Numbered from the stretch's first letter, positions 7,820-15,876 are shown. The stretch: DNA of 39,272 nucleotides from JAYZVT01 sp050248375 (GCA_050248375.1 JBFWSL010000003.1:1-39272); one strand, 5' to 3'. Notes: generated by a model from the sequence alone, not told the origin. Numbers and translations: made by a program.

Positions 7820-8578
7820 TCAGACGTGCTGGCCGCCGTTGATGTGCAGCTCGGCGCCGTTGACGTAGCTCGATTGCTCCGTGCACAGGAAGTAGATCGC
7901 CTTTGCCACCTCCTCGGGCTCGCCCAGGCGCCGCATGGGAATCTGCTCGCGCACGATCTTTTCCGTGCCCGGCGACAGGATCGACGTGTCGATCTCGCCG
8001 GGCGAGATGGCGTTGACGCGCACGCCATGGGGACCGAAGTCCGCCGCCATCTCGCGGGTCAGTCCGGCGAGCGCCGACTTCGACGTGGCATAGGCGGCGC
8101 CGGCGAAGGGATGCACGCGGCTGCCGGCGATGGAGGTGACGTTCACCACCGTGCCGTGAGCCTTGCGCAATTCGTCGAGCAGTCCGCGCGCCAGCATGAT
8201 CGGCGCGAAGAAATTGACCCGGAAGACCCTGAGCCAGTCGTCCACGGAGGTCTCGATGGCGCCCAGCCGCGAACCGCCCTCGCCCTTGGGCGAGATGGCG
8301 GCGTTGTTCACCAGCGCATTGAGCCGGCCGCCCTGGTCCTTCAGGCGCTGCTTCATCTCCTTCACCGCCGCGTCGGTGTTGGCGGGGTCGGCGAGATCGA
8401 CCTGGATGTGATCCTCCGGGCCCATCTCCCAGGGACAGTCCTCCGGGAAGGGATGCCGCGAGCAGGTGATGACGCGCCAGCCCGCGCTGGAGAAGCGCTT
8501 CACCGTGGCATGGCCGATGCCGCGGCTGGCGCCGGTCAGGATCAGGGTCTTGCGCTCTTCGTTGGGTATCTGCGTCAT
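7820..8578 (-). CDS. SDR family oxidoreductase
   Basis: 252 residues, a classical short-chain dehydrogenase/reductase. The cofactor motif TGASRGIG is near the N-terminus, followed by the NNAA motif (ALVNNAAIS). The catalytic Ser is in VNVTSIAGS, the Tyr-x3-Lys is YATSK, and PG follows in NAISPGEIDT. An Arg after the first strand region (TCSRHPF) suggests NADP(H) preference; this is an inference. The substrate is unknown. It starts 33 bases after the pdxH stop and ends one base before the propeller gene, consistent with one operon. Confidence 0.92.
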   Translation of the reverse strand: MTQIPNEERKTLILTGASRGIGHATVKRFSSAGWRVITCSRHPFPEDCPWEMGPEDHIQVDLADPANTDAAVKEMKQRLKDQGGRLNALVNNAAISPKGEGGSRLGAIETSVDDWLRVFRVNFFAPIMLARGLLDELRKAHGTVVNVTSIAGSRVHPFAGAAYATSKSALAGLTREMAADFGPHGVRVNAISPGEIDTSILSPGTEKIVREQIPMRRLGEPEEVAKAIYFLCTEQSSYVNGAELHINGGQHV

Positions 8579-8611
8579 GAAAATGCCGGGGCGGTTGTCA
8601 CGCGGGGTTGC

Positions 8612-9244
8612 TCAAGGATACAGGCGCTGGCGCGTCCAGTCTGCCGATTTATCCTTGCGGCGGAACACGATGCGGTCATGCAGACGGTACGGCCGGTCAT
8701 GCCAGAACTCCATCTCCACCGGCTCCAGCCGGAAGCCCGACCAGTGGGGCGGCCGGGGCACCTCGCCCACGGCATATCTGGCGGTGAACTTGGCCACCGC
8801 CTTTTCCAGGGCGAAGCGGCTTTCCAGCGGGCGCGACTGGGACGAGGCCCAGGCGCCGATACGGCTGCCGCGCGGGCGCGAGGCGAAATATTCGTCCGCC
8901 TCCCCGGGACCTACCGGCGATACCGGTCCCCTCACCCGTATCTGGCGGCGCAGGGATTTCCAGTGGAAGACAAGCGCGGCCCTGGGATTGGCGGCGAGCT
9001 CATGGCCCTTGGCGCTCTCCAGATTGGTGTAGAAGACGAAGCCCGTCTCGTCCGCGCCCTTGAGCAGGACCATGCGGACGTTGGGCAGGCCGTCAGGGTC
9101 CACCGTGGCCAGCGCCATGGCGTTGGGATCGTTCGGCTCGTGCTCCGCGGCCTCCGCCATCCACTCCGCGAAGAGGGCGAAGGGCTCCCGGGCTTCCGCG
9201 AAATCCGCGGCCTGCGGCCCCTTGTAGAAATCCGATTCGCTCAT
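8612..9244 (-). CDS. pdxH: Pyridoxamine 5'-phosphate oxidase
   Basis: 210 residues, the usual length for PdxH, which oxidises pyridoxamine or pyridoxine 5'-phosphate to PLP with FMN and oxygen. Recognisable blocks include AMALATVDPDGLPNVRMVLL (FMN binding), GFVFYTNLESAKGHELAANP, ALVFHWKSLRRQIRVRG, the SRIGAWAS block and the conserved C-terminal RLHDRIVFRR and RLYP ending. It is the first gene of a three-gene unit on this strand. Several PLP enzymes (KamA, class III aminotransferase) lie in the same window. Confidence 0.96.
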   Translation of the reverse strand: MSESDFYKGPQAADFAEAREPFALFAEWMAEAAEHEPNDPNAMALATVDPDGLPNVRMVLLKGADETGFVFYTNLESAKGHELAANPRAALVFHWKSLRRQIRVRGPVSPVGPGEADEYFASRPRGSRIGAWASSQSRPLESRFALEKAVAKFTARYAVGEVPRPPHWSGFRLEPVEMEFWHDRPYRLHDRIVFRRKDKSADWTRQRLYP

Positions 9245-9395
9245 GCCTTACCGGCCCGCCGCGCGCCGCCCCGGGCCCGAAAAGCCCGCTTCGGCGCGTC
9301 CATTTACTGTTTGCTCACCCTGATAGCGCAACATGGCTGGGTTAGATAGTACTCCGGCAGTGCCGGAATTCGTGTTTTTTGTGAACGGGTTGGTT

Positions 9396-9881
9396 ATGCG
9401 TACGTTCATTCCGGCGCCGGTGCGCCCATACCTGCATTTTGCGGTTGCGCTCATGGTCCTGGCTTTCGCGCCCATTGCCGAGGCGCGCACGGAGCTTGCC
9501 ACGCTCTCCTCGCTCCGGCCGGCCGCACCGGCCTCCATCGCCCCACAGGACCCCCGGGAAGACTCCGCGGTGGAAGAGCATCCCGGCGAGGACGAAGGTC
9601 CCATCAGCTTCCAGGAACTGAAGGCCAGGCTCAACGACGCCGACCGCATCACGGCACTGAATGCCCTGAAAATCGCGCTCGACGAAGTCGGCGACGGCGG
9701 CACCTTCACCTGGAGCAAGGCCCACCGGCAGCTCAAGGGCATCATCAAGCCCACATCCGCCTTCCGGGACGGGGACGGCCGGGTCTGCCGGCATGTCATC
9801 TATGCGCTCAGGCTGGCCGACTATACCAAGCAGATCGAAACCATAGCCTGCCGCCAGCCGGACGGCCGCTGGAAGCTGTAG
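9396..9881 (+). CDS. Exported protein of unknown function
   Basis: 161 residues from the ATG at 9396, chosen because a signal peptide follows at once (PYLHFAVALMVLAFAPIAEA). An upstream in-frame ATG at 9333 would add 21 residues ahead of it. The mature part has a Pro/Glu/Asp-rich linker, a helical segment and a C-terminal domain with two cysteines (RVCRHVIYAL and IACRQPDGRWKL). That ending resembles the C-terminal part of small rickettsial-type surface antigens, which commonly end in CRxxDGxW. Periplasmic or outer-membrane location is likely; role unknown. Confidence 0.7.
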   Translation: MRTFIPAPVRPYLHFAVALMVLAFAPIAEARTELATLSSLRPAAPASIAPQDPREDSAVEEHPGEDEGPISFQELKARLNDADRITALNALKIALDEVGDGGTFTWSKAHRQLKGIIKPTSAFRDGDGRVCRHVIYALRLADYTKQIETIACRQPDGRWKL

Positions 9882-10028
9882 CTGAGCCGGCGAAGTTAAC
9901 CTGCACCGGCACGGGGGCTTTTCTCCCGCGCGCGGATGGTCTATTGCCAGCCCGGGCAGGGCCGCTGGACCCCGCCCGCCGATCGGTTACGATCATCCTT
10001 AACAAATCGACGGACAAGGGAAACGCCC

Positions 10029-10850
10029 ATGGCGAGCGCAGGCAAACTGATGACCGGGAAACGGGGCCTCGTGATGGGCGTCGCCAACAACCGGTCAATT
10101 GCCTGGGGAATCACCAAGGCCTGCGTGGCCCAGGGCGCCGAGATCGCCCTGACCTACCAGGGAGACGCCCTGAAAAAACGCGTGGTGCCGCTGGCGCAGG
10201 AGATCGGCAGCAAGCTGGTGCTGCCCTGCGACGTGACCGATCCGGCCTCTATCGACGCGGTGTTCGGGGAACTCAAGAAAGCCTGGGGCAGCCTCGACTT
10301 CGTCGTGCATGCCATTGCGTTCTCCGACAAGGACCAGCTCGGCGGGCGCTACGTGGACACCACCGCGGAGAACTTCAACAAGACGCTGGCCATTTCCTGC
10401 TTCTCCTTCACCGCCATCGCCCAGCGCGCGGAGAAGATGATGCCGGATGGCGGCTCGCTGCTCACGCTGACCTATTACGGCGCCGAGAAGGTGATGCCGC
10501 ACTACAATGTCATGGGCGTCGCAAAGGCGGCGCTGGAGGCGAGCGTGCGCTATCTCGCTGCCGACCTGGGCAAGCAGAACATCCGCGTCAACGCCATCTC
10601 GGCGGGTCCGATCAAGACGCTGGCGGCCTCGGGCATCAGCGACTTCCGCTATATCCTGAAGTGGAACGAATACAACTCGCCCATGCGCCGGACGGTGTCG
10701 ATCGAGGACGTGGGCGGCGCCGGCATGTATCTCCTTTCCGACCTGTCGCGCGGCGTCACCGGCGAGGTGCATCACGTGGACTCCGGTTATCACGTGGTCG
10801 GCATGAAGAACGAGGACGCGCCGGATATCTCCGTCATCAAGGACGAATAG
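10029..10850 (+). CDS. fabI: Enoyl-[acyl-carrier-protein] reductase (NADH)
   Basis: 273 residues, the normal length for FabI, which reduces trans-2-enoyl-ACP in the last step of each fatty-acid elongation cycle. The N-terminal GVANNRSIAWG cofactor motif is typical of FabI and unlike ordinary SDR proteins. The catalytic Y-x6-K pair is Y159 and K166 (YNVMGVAK), and the SAGPIKTLAASGI substrate loop is present. The start at 10029 removes a non-conserved extension that opens further upstream. The histidine phosphatase gene starts 10 bases downstream. Confidence 0.96.
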   Translation: MASAGKLMTGKRGLVMGVANNRSIAWGITKACVAQGAEIALTYQGDALKKRVVPLAQEIGSKLVLPCDVTDPASIDAVFGELKKAWGSLDFVVHAIAFSDKDQLGGRYVDTTAENFNKTLAISCFSFTAIAQRAEKMMPDGGSLLTLTYYGAEKVMPHYNVMGVAKAALEASVRYLAADLGKQNIRVNAISAGPIKTLAASGISDFRYILKWNEYNSPMRRTVSIEDVGGAGMYLLSDLSRGVTGEVHHVDSGYHVVGMKNEDAPDISVIKDE

Positions 10851-10860
10851 AGCCCTCCCC

Positions 10861-11448
10861 TTGCCTGTCATCTACCTGATCCGCCACGGCCAGACCGACT
10901 GGAACGCGGCCGAGCGCCTGCAGGGCCAGTCGGACACGCCGCTCAACGACAAGGGCCGCGCACAGGCCAAACGCAACGGCGAAGTGCTGCGCGGGCTGCT
11001 GGGCGACCCGGCCGCGTTCGACTACGTGTCGAGCCCGCTCATGCGCACGCGCCACACCATGGAGATCGTGCGCGGAGAACTCGGCCTGCCGGCGGAGGGA
11101 TACCGCACCGAGCCGCGCATCATGGAGATCAACTTCGGCTCGTGGCAGGGCAGCACCTGGGACGAACTGCGGTCGAAGGACGCCGCCGTCATGGAGGCGC
11201 GCTTCGCCGACCCGTGGAACACGGTGGCGCCGGGCGCGGGCGGGGAGAGCTTCGCCATGGTGCAGGCGCGCACGCTGGAGTGGCTGGAGGAAATCGACCG
11301 CGACACGGTGGCGGTGGCCCATGGCGGCATCCACCGGGTGATCTGCGCGAAGCTTCAGAATCTGCCGGGCATCGAGGCGGCCCGGATGAAGGTGCGCCAG
11401 GACCGCATCCTGATCATCGATGCCGAGCGGAAGGTGAGCTGGGTCTAA
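10861..11448 (+). CDS. Histidine phosphatase family protein
   Basis: 195 residues beginning with a TTG codon; no nearer ATG fits, and the family signature LIRHGQTDWN starts at residue 6. The phosphohistidine motif RHG, the conserved Arg of SSPLMRTRHT, the acidic E of the FGSWQGSTWDEL block and the second His (VAHGGIHR) are all present. Members include phosphoglycerate mutase-like and cofactor phosphatases; the substrate is unknown. It follows fabI by 10 bases. In related genomes a gene of this type commonly sits between fabI and aroC; here the toxin island separates it from aroC. Confidence 0.9.
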   Translation: MPVIYLIRHGQTDWNAAERLQGQSDTPLNDKGRAQAKRNGEVLRGLLGDPAAFDYVSSPLMRTRHTMEIVRGELGLPAEGYRTEPRIMEINFGSWQGSTWDELRSKDAAVMEARFADPWNTVAPGAGGESFAMVQARTLEWLEEIDRDTVAVAHGGIHRVICAKLQNLPGIEAARMKVRQDRILIIDAERKVSWV

Positions 11449-11456
11449 GTCCGATA

Positions 11457-11831
11457 CTACGTGGGCTTGAACGACCCATCATCCAGCCCACCCAACAACA
11501 TGCCCGCATCTAGTGCCTGCGGGAACTCGTGCGCATCGATGATCTCTTGCAGCACCTTGCGCGCGGCCTCAAGAGCAATCGCGAGCGTCTTCGTCGCTGC
11601 TTTCAGCCTGACTTGTGCATTCGGATGGACGTACAACAGGCGTTTCAGCAGCTTCCGCTTGTCCCCTGTCCGTGACCGAAGTTCGTTCTCCACGTCCTGC
11701 ATCCGGCCATAGAGCCGATTGAATTTCCCGATTTCGTCATTGAGCAGGGCTTCGTCTTGGGCCAGCGCGATCTCCGCGAAGCGCTCGACCAGTTGGCTGT
11801 CTGAAAGCTTGGTGATGTTGGCGGGCTTCAT
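11457..11831 (-). CDS. DUF2019 family protein, probable immunity protein
   Basis: 124 residues of all-helical, HEAT-like appearance (LVERFAEIALAQDEALL; GKFNRLYGRMQDVENELRSR; HPNAQVRLKAATKTLAIA), matching the DUF2019 family. Its ATG overlaps the stop of a toxin-tip remnant (ATGA), the arrangement usual for toxin/immunity pairs, so I infer that it neutralises a now decayed toxin. It lies downstream of a deaminase toxin/Imm1 pair in the same direction. Base composition is lower in GC than in flanking genes. DUF2019 has no proven biochemical function known to me. Confidence 0.8.
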   Translation of the reverse strand: MKPANITKLSDSQLVERFAEIALAQDEALLNDEIGKFNRLYGRMQDVENELRSRTGDKRKLLKRLLYVHPNAQVRLKAATKTLAIALEAARKVLQEIIDAHEFPQALDAGMLLGGLDDGSFKPT

Positions 11832-12028
11832 GGCTGCATAACTCCGGCTCTGATCAAGGCTTCAATACCGACCCTTTGGCGCACAGACCATTCTTGTCCC
11901 TTTAGATATTCTCGAGGAGATAGCCCGCCATACTTCTCGTTCCTCGTCATATACCACGCCGTGATCTCCCAGTGCTTCAGCGTCGGGATACGGACCAGGT
12001 TTTCGCGCCCGTCTATGGATGGGTCTGG
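11828..12028 (-). pseudogene. Toxin C-terminal tip remnant
   Basis: An open frame of 66 codons with no start, closed upstream by TAG (12031-12029) and ending in a TGA that overlaps the ATG of the DUF2019 gene. It reads as a conserved-looking tail: DGRENLVRIPTLKHWEI, then NEKYGGLSPREYLKGQ and RVGIEALIRAGVMQP. I recognise this as a tail type found at the very end of polymorphic toxins, but I cannot name the toxin domain because the catalytic part is missing. The simplest reading is an orphan toxin tip left behind when the cassette was displaced, with its immunity gene kept. Confidence 0.65.
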
Positions 12029-12058
12029 CTACGTGAAAAAGCGCCTGACGAGTTCAGA

Positions 12059-12535
12059 TCAGGGAGGCGGAAAGGTACCTTTGGGCAGCGTGCTGTTCTC
12101 GACCCACGAGATGGACTTCGGCAGCGCGCCGTCGGTCTCGATGAATTCCTTCACGGCCTTCCAGGCTTCCCTGAAGGGGATGAACAATCCTTCGGGCAAC
12201 TGCGTGCCGTGCAGTGTCCGCACGTGCCTGCCGATCCTGCGCATGTCGCCTTTTGAACTGTACAGATCGTCATAGGGCCCGCCGATCTTCTCATACATGA
12301 GCAAGACCCCGAGTTCCGGATGGCCCCACATGTTCAGGTGCAGGTCAATGCGCCTCGCATCGGCGCGATCCAGATGCTCGGTGCCTTCCAAGCCTTCCGC
12401 CGAAAGACTCCAGCTATCGTTCCCGCCGTTGTAGGACCATTCCTGACCCTTGGGCGCGAGGAAGAATGGCTCAAGCTCGTGCAGATCCGGCCATCCAACC
12501 TGATCGTATTTGTCGAAATAAATCCACCGCCTCAT
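12059..12535 (-). CDS. Imm1 family immunity protein
   Basis: 158 residues from the ATG at 12535, which overlaps the toxin TGA as ATGA, so translation is coupled. The C-terminal half has the Imm1 signature: PEGLFIPFREAWKAVKEF, then LPKSISWVENSTLPKGTF. Imm1 proteins are an alpha+beta family of predicted immunity proteins that typically neighbour deaminase-class toxins, which fits the gene upstream. An alternative GTG/ATG-type start at 12556 inside the toxin gene would add seven residues; the overlap pattern makes it less likely. A second, broken copy of its 3' end lies at 36351-36476. Confidence 0.88.
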   Translation of the reverse strand: MRRWIYFDKYDQVGWPDLHELEPFFLAPKGQEWSYNGGNDSWSLSAEGLEGTEHLDRADARRIDLHLNMWGHPELGVLLMYEKIGGPYDDLYSSKGDMRRIGRHVRTLHGTQLPEGLFIPFREAWKAVKEFIETDGALPKSISWVENSTLPKGTFPPP

Positions 12536-13560
12536 TGGCGCCCCCGCTCTACCCATTCACCGTTATGAGTGGTTCGTCTGACACCACTTGGACTCACAAA
12601 AATAACAGTTGGATTGCCGAGTTCTCTAGTGAGCAAGGGAAGCACTTTTCTACAACTGCCGCACATCTCGCGATCGACATACACTTCCAATCTGCGGCCT
12701 GCCAGCGAGCCTCCGTTGATCTTTGCGGCTCTCAGCAACACCGTAGCCTCGGCGTGATAAAGTGCATCGTTAGGCCTTTCCCCCAAATTGCCTCTTTTCA
12801 CGTGCGGATATTTCGCCGCCATTATTTCAACGACTCTCTGCGCCGCGGATTTATCTCCGGCCAAGTAGGTAGGCGCAGACGAGTTCACGCCGAAGACCGG
12901 AGCATTATTGATCGACGCGACCGCCACAGTGTCCCGGTCGCGTGGCCATACCTCCCGGCCGAACAGATCGCGTGCGTTGTTGGCGCCACGATAAGCGTCG
13001 ATCAGTTCCCGGGCAGGTCTCCGCGCCAGTTCCGCGAGCCGTTGGGTTGCTTCCCTCGCCTCGGCTTCCCTGGCGCGGATGGCGCCTTCGATGGTCTCGA
13101 ACGCGCTGGGTCTCGGCCGCCAGGATGGGTCAACTTCCCTGACACGATCGATTCGCGCTTCGGCGCGCGCGTTCGCCAAAGCGTAACGAGAGGCCTGCGC
13201 CGGCGTGGCGTCCAGGGCTCGCGGTCCCACGCGGACCTGAACCGTTCCACGCCCGCGCGGAGTGTTCTGCGCAAGACGCGAGCCCGGCTTTGCGAATATG
13301 TCCGGATTGGCGTCAGATAAGACTTCTCCGCCGCCACCACCCCCTCCTCCACTCGTCCATTGCCCGCCGCGGGGGTTGCCGGCGGGCACGCGGGGCTGAT
13401 TGGGGTCGAAGCCGGCCTTGAGCGCTGCCGCCCGCAGGAGCAGCGCGCCGATACGGAAGCGCGTGGCAAGGAGCCGCGCCCGCTGGTTGCCAGTTCCCAG
13501 TGGTGTTCCCTGCTGCCTGTATCCCGTTTCCTGCACACCTGCCTCGCGCGTTGCTTTCAC
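12532..13560 (-). CDS. Polymorphic toxin with C-terminal DddA/SCP1.201-like deaminase domain
   Basis: 342 residues from a GTG at 13560. Domains: a basic N-terminal segment (1-50); the motif DPNQPRVPAGNPRGGQW at 52-68, shared by many alphaproteobacterial toxin and phage-head-type proteins; a run of eight Gly (71-78); a helical, Arg/Ala/Glu-rich middle (120-200); and a C-terminal domain (about 205-342) of the cytidine-deaminase fold. Zinc-site residues are H269 and E271 (HAE) and C300/C303 (CGSC), followed by a hydrophobic strand and SPSG, as in the DddA group of toxins. The predicted action is deamination of cytosine in DNA or RNA of a target cell. The stop overlaps the Imm1 start. No secretion genes are nearby. 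The first ~25 residues are doubtful. Confidence 0.83.
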   Translation of the reverse strand: MKATREAGVQETGYRQQGTPLGTGNQRARLLATRFRIGALLLRAAALKAGFDPNQPRVPAGNPRGGQWTSGGGGGGGGEVLSDANPDIFAKPGSRLAQNTPRGRGTVQVRVGPRALDATPAQASRYALANARAEARIDRVREVDPSWRPRPSAFETIEGAIRAREAEAREATQRLAELARRPARELIDAYRGANNARDLFGREVWPRDRDTVAVASINNAPVFGVNSSAPTYLAGDKSAAQRVVEIMAAKYPHVKRGNLGERPNDALYHAEATVLLRAAKINGGSLAGRRLEVYVDREMCGSCRKVLPLLTRELGNPTVIFVSPSGVRRTTHNGEWVERGRQ

Positions 13561-13665
13561 GCGCGATTATCGGGGCGCCCGGAAGGGCGGGGATAACTTT
13601 TCAGGGGAAATGGCGCCGGAAGGCTCCGCGGCAACGAAGCCGTAAACCCTTGGGATTACCCTTGT

Positions 13666-13694
13666 TTGACGCTGCTTGCGGGCTCCGATAGAAA
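13666..13694 (+). promoter_or_regulatory. Possible promoter of the aroC operon
   Basis: TTGACG (13666-13671), 17 bases, then TAGAAA (13689-13694), about 25 bases ahead of the aroC ATG. The -35 match is good and the -10 match is weak. Confidence 0.35.
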
Positions 13695-13718
13695 CCGGGC
13701 AGTTTTCAGGGAAAGCCC

Positions 13719-14813
13719 ATGTCCCACAACACGTTCGGCCATCTGCTGCGCATCACCACCTGGGGCGAGAGCCACGGGGCCGCGATCGGCTGCGTGGTGG
13801 ACGGCTGCCCCCCCGGCATCGAGCTGACGGAAGCCGACATCCAGCCCTTCCTCGACAAGCGCCGCCCGGGCCAGTCGCGCTACACCACCCAGCGGCAGGA
13901 AGCCGACCAGGTGAAGATCCTCTCCGGCGTGTTCACCGACGACAAGACGGGCAGGCAGGTGACGACGGGCACGCCCATCTCGCTGATGATCGAGAATACC
14001 GACCAGCGCTCCAAGGACTATTCGGAGATCAAGGAGAAGTACCGGCCCGGCCATGCCGACTTCACCTACATGGCCAAATACGGCATCCGCGACTATCGCG
14101 GCGGCGGGCGCTCCTCGGCGCGCGAGACGGCCATGCGCGTCGCCGCGGGCGCCATCGCGCGCAAGATCGTTCCGGGGCTCACCGTGCGCGGCGCGCTGGT
14201 GCAGATGGGCACGCAGCATATCGACCGGAAGAACTGGGACTGGGAGGAAGTGGAGCGCAATCCCTTCTTCTCCCCCGACCATGCCAGCGTGCAGGGCTTC
14301 GCCGCCTATCTCGACGGCATCCGCAAGGCGGGCTCGTCCTGCGGCGCGGTGATCGAGGTGGTGGCGGAAGGCGTGCCCGTCGGGCTCGGCGCGCCCCTCT
14401 ACGGCAAGCTCGACCAGGACATCGCCTCGGCGCTGATGAGCATCAACGCGGTCAAGGGCGTGGAGATCGGCGCGGGCTTCGGCGCGGCCGCCCTCACCGG
14501 CGAGGAAAATTCCGACGAGATGCGGGCAGGCAAGAACGGCAAGCCCGAGTTCCTGTCCAACCACGCGGGCGGCATCCTCGGCGGCATCTCCACCGGGCAG
14601 CCGGTGGTGGCGCGCTTCGCGGTGAAGCCCACCTCCTCCATCCTCAACCCGCGCAGGACCATCGACTCCGATGGCAAGGAGACGGACATCGTCACCAAGG
14701 GGCGCCATGACCCCTGCGTCGGCATTCGCGCCGTCCCCATCGGCGAGGCGATGCTGGCGCTGGTCATCGCCGACCACTACCTGCTGCACCGCGGGCAGAC
14801 GGGCAAGGGCTGA
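13719..14813 (+). CDS. aroC: Chorismate synthase
   Basis: 364 residues, the typical length. It catalyses the last shikimate-pathway step, EPSP to chorismate, with reduced FMN. Signatures seen: TTWGESHG near residue 14-20, the YRPGHADFTY block, the GGGRSSARET signature, the FGAAALTGEENSDEM block, and the C-terminal RHDPCVGIRAVPIGEAM. The start is fixed by the conserved MSHNTFGHLLR. It is followed after five bases by a DUF393 gene, leading a four-gene unit. Confidence 0.98.
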   Translation: MSHNTFGHLLRITTWGESHGAAIGCVVDGCPPGIELTEADIQPFLDKRRPGQSRYTTQRQEADQVKILSGVFTDDKTGRQVTTGTPISLMIENTDQRSKDYSEIKEKYRPGHADFTYMAKYGIRDYRGGGRSSARETAMRVAAGAIARKIVPGLTVRGALVQMGTQHIDRKNWDWEEVERNPFFSPDHASVQGFAAYLDGIRKAGSSCGAVIEVVAEGVPVGLGAPLYGKLDQDIASALMSINAVKGVEIGAGFGAAALTGEENSDEMRAGKNGKPEFLSNHAGGILGGISTGQPVVARFAVKPTSSILNPRRTIDSDGKETDIVTKGRHDPCVGIRAVPIGEAMLALVIADHYLLHRGQTGKG

Positions 14814-14818
14814 GGCCG

Positions 14819-15331
14819 ATGACCGCGGGCGGACACCCGGACACGCAGCCCGGCAACGCCAGAACGCTCCTGCCCGGCGAACTCGGCTACCGCTTCAGCT
14901 ACCGGCACGATGCCACGGTGCCGGACTTCCCCGACGACAGGCCGCTGATCGTGTTCGACGGCGTCTGCGTCATGTGTTCCGGCTTCGCGCAATTCGTCGC
15001 CGCGCGCGACCCGCAGGGACACTTCCGCTTCGCCACCGCGCAGTCGGAGATCGGCAAGGCGCTGTTCCGTCATTACGGGCTCGATCCGGACGACTTCGAG
15101 ACCAACCTGCTGATCGAGGACGGCCATGCCTGGGGCCGCATGGAAGCCTTCGCCCGTATCATGGCGCGGCTCGGCTTTCCGTGGAGCCTGTCGCGGGTGG
15201 TGCTCGCGTTGCCGCGCGGTCCGCGCGACTGGCTCTACGAGCGTATCGCGCGCAACCGCTACAGGCTGTTCGGACGGCGGGAGACCTGCGTCCTTCCCTC
15301 CGCCTTCGGCAAGGACAGGTTCGTCGCGTGA
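14819..15331 (+). CDS. DUF393 / DCC-family thiol-disulfide oxidoreductase-like protein
   Basis: 170 residues with the family motif DGVCVMC (D47, C50, C53), which gives the DCC group its name; it resembles a thioredoxin-like CxxC. Two further blocks typical of the family follow: RFATAQSEIGKALFRHYGL, and GRRETCVLPSAFGKDRF at the end. No signal peptide or membrane segment is evident, so it is probably cytoplasmic. The role is unknown; a redox role is inferred from the motif. Its TGA overlaps the GTG of the DUF4166 gene (GTGA). Confidence 0.9.
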   Translation: MTAGGHPDTQPGNARTLLPGELGYRFSYRHDATVPDFPDDRPLIVFDGVCVMCSGFAQFVAARDPQGHFRFATAQSEIGKALFRHYGLDPDDFETNLLIEDGHAWGRMEAFARIMARLGFPWSLSRVVLALPRGPRDWLYERIARNRYRLFGRRETCVLPSAFGKDRFVA

Positions 15332-15876
15332 GCGCCCGCACGCCCCTCTTCCACGCGGCATATGGCCGGATGCTGGAAACCCTGCCCGGCCCCATCCGGA
15401 GAATTCACGATGTCTCCGGCAGGCGCGAATGGAGCGGCCGCATATCGAGCCGGCATGGCGGCAGCCTGATCGCCCGGCTCCTCTGCCGCGCGGCGCGCTT
15501 CCCGCCCGCGGGCGAGGATGCACCCTTGCGCATGGTCATGCAGCGCACGAACAGGGGCGAGACCTGGACCCGCCATTTCTCGAGCCACCGCATGCGAACG
15601 CATCTCCGCCCCGGCAAGGCCAGGGGAACCATCGAGGAGACGCTGTGGCCGGTAACGGCCATCTCGACGATGAAGCCGGACGCGGACGGCGTCACCCAAG
15701 ACCTGATCGCGCTGCGGGTCATGGGAGTGCCGCTGCCGGCTGTGCTGCGGCCGGCCTTCGCGGTAAGGGAGAGCGCCCAAGGCACGCGCTATCTTTTCTC
15801 GATCACCGTGCATCTGCCCTGGGGCGGACTGCTCGTCCACTATGACGGATGGCTCGAAACGGCGGAGGATTCCTAG
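15328..15876 (+). CDS. DUF4166 domain protein
   Basis: 182 residues from a GTG that overlaps the DUF393 stop (GTGA, 15328-15331). Typical blocks of DUF4166 are present: LETLPGPIRRIHDVSG near the start, TRHFSSHRMRTHL, and the C-terminal run ending GGLLVHYDGWLE. DUF4166 also occurs fused to NAD-dependent saccharopine-dehydrogenase-like or epimerase domains; here it stands alone. Biochemical function unknown. Pairing with a DCC/DUF393 gene is recurrent, so the two may act together. Confidence 0.82.
   Translation: MSARTPLFHAAYGRMLETLPGPIRRIHDVSGRREWSGRISSRHGGSLIARLLCRAARFPPAGEDAPLRMVMQRTNRGETWTRHFSSHRMRTHLRPGKARGTIEETLWPVTAISTMKPDADGVTQDLIALRVMGVPLPAVLRPAFAVRESAQGTRYLFSITVHLPWGGLLVHYDGWLETAEDS

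Noticed and set aside
9936..10028. N-terminal extension of FabI
   Set aside because: The extension has no similarity to FabI; the family starts near the ATG at 10029.
13319..13350. GC-rich repeats coding for Gly8 in the toxin as a frameshift site
   Set aside because: The frame runs intact through the Gly tract into the deaminase domain, so no shift is needed.
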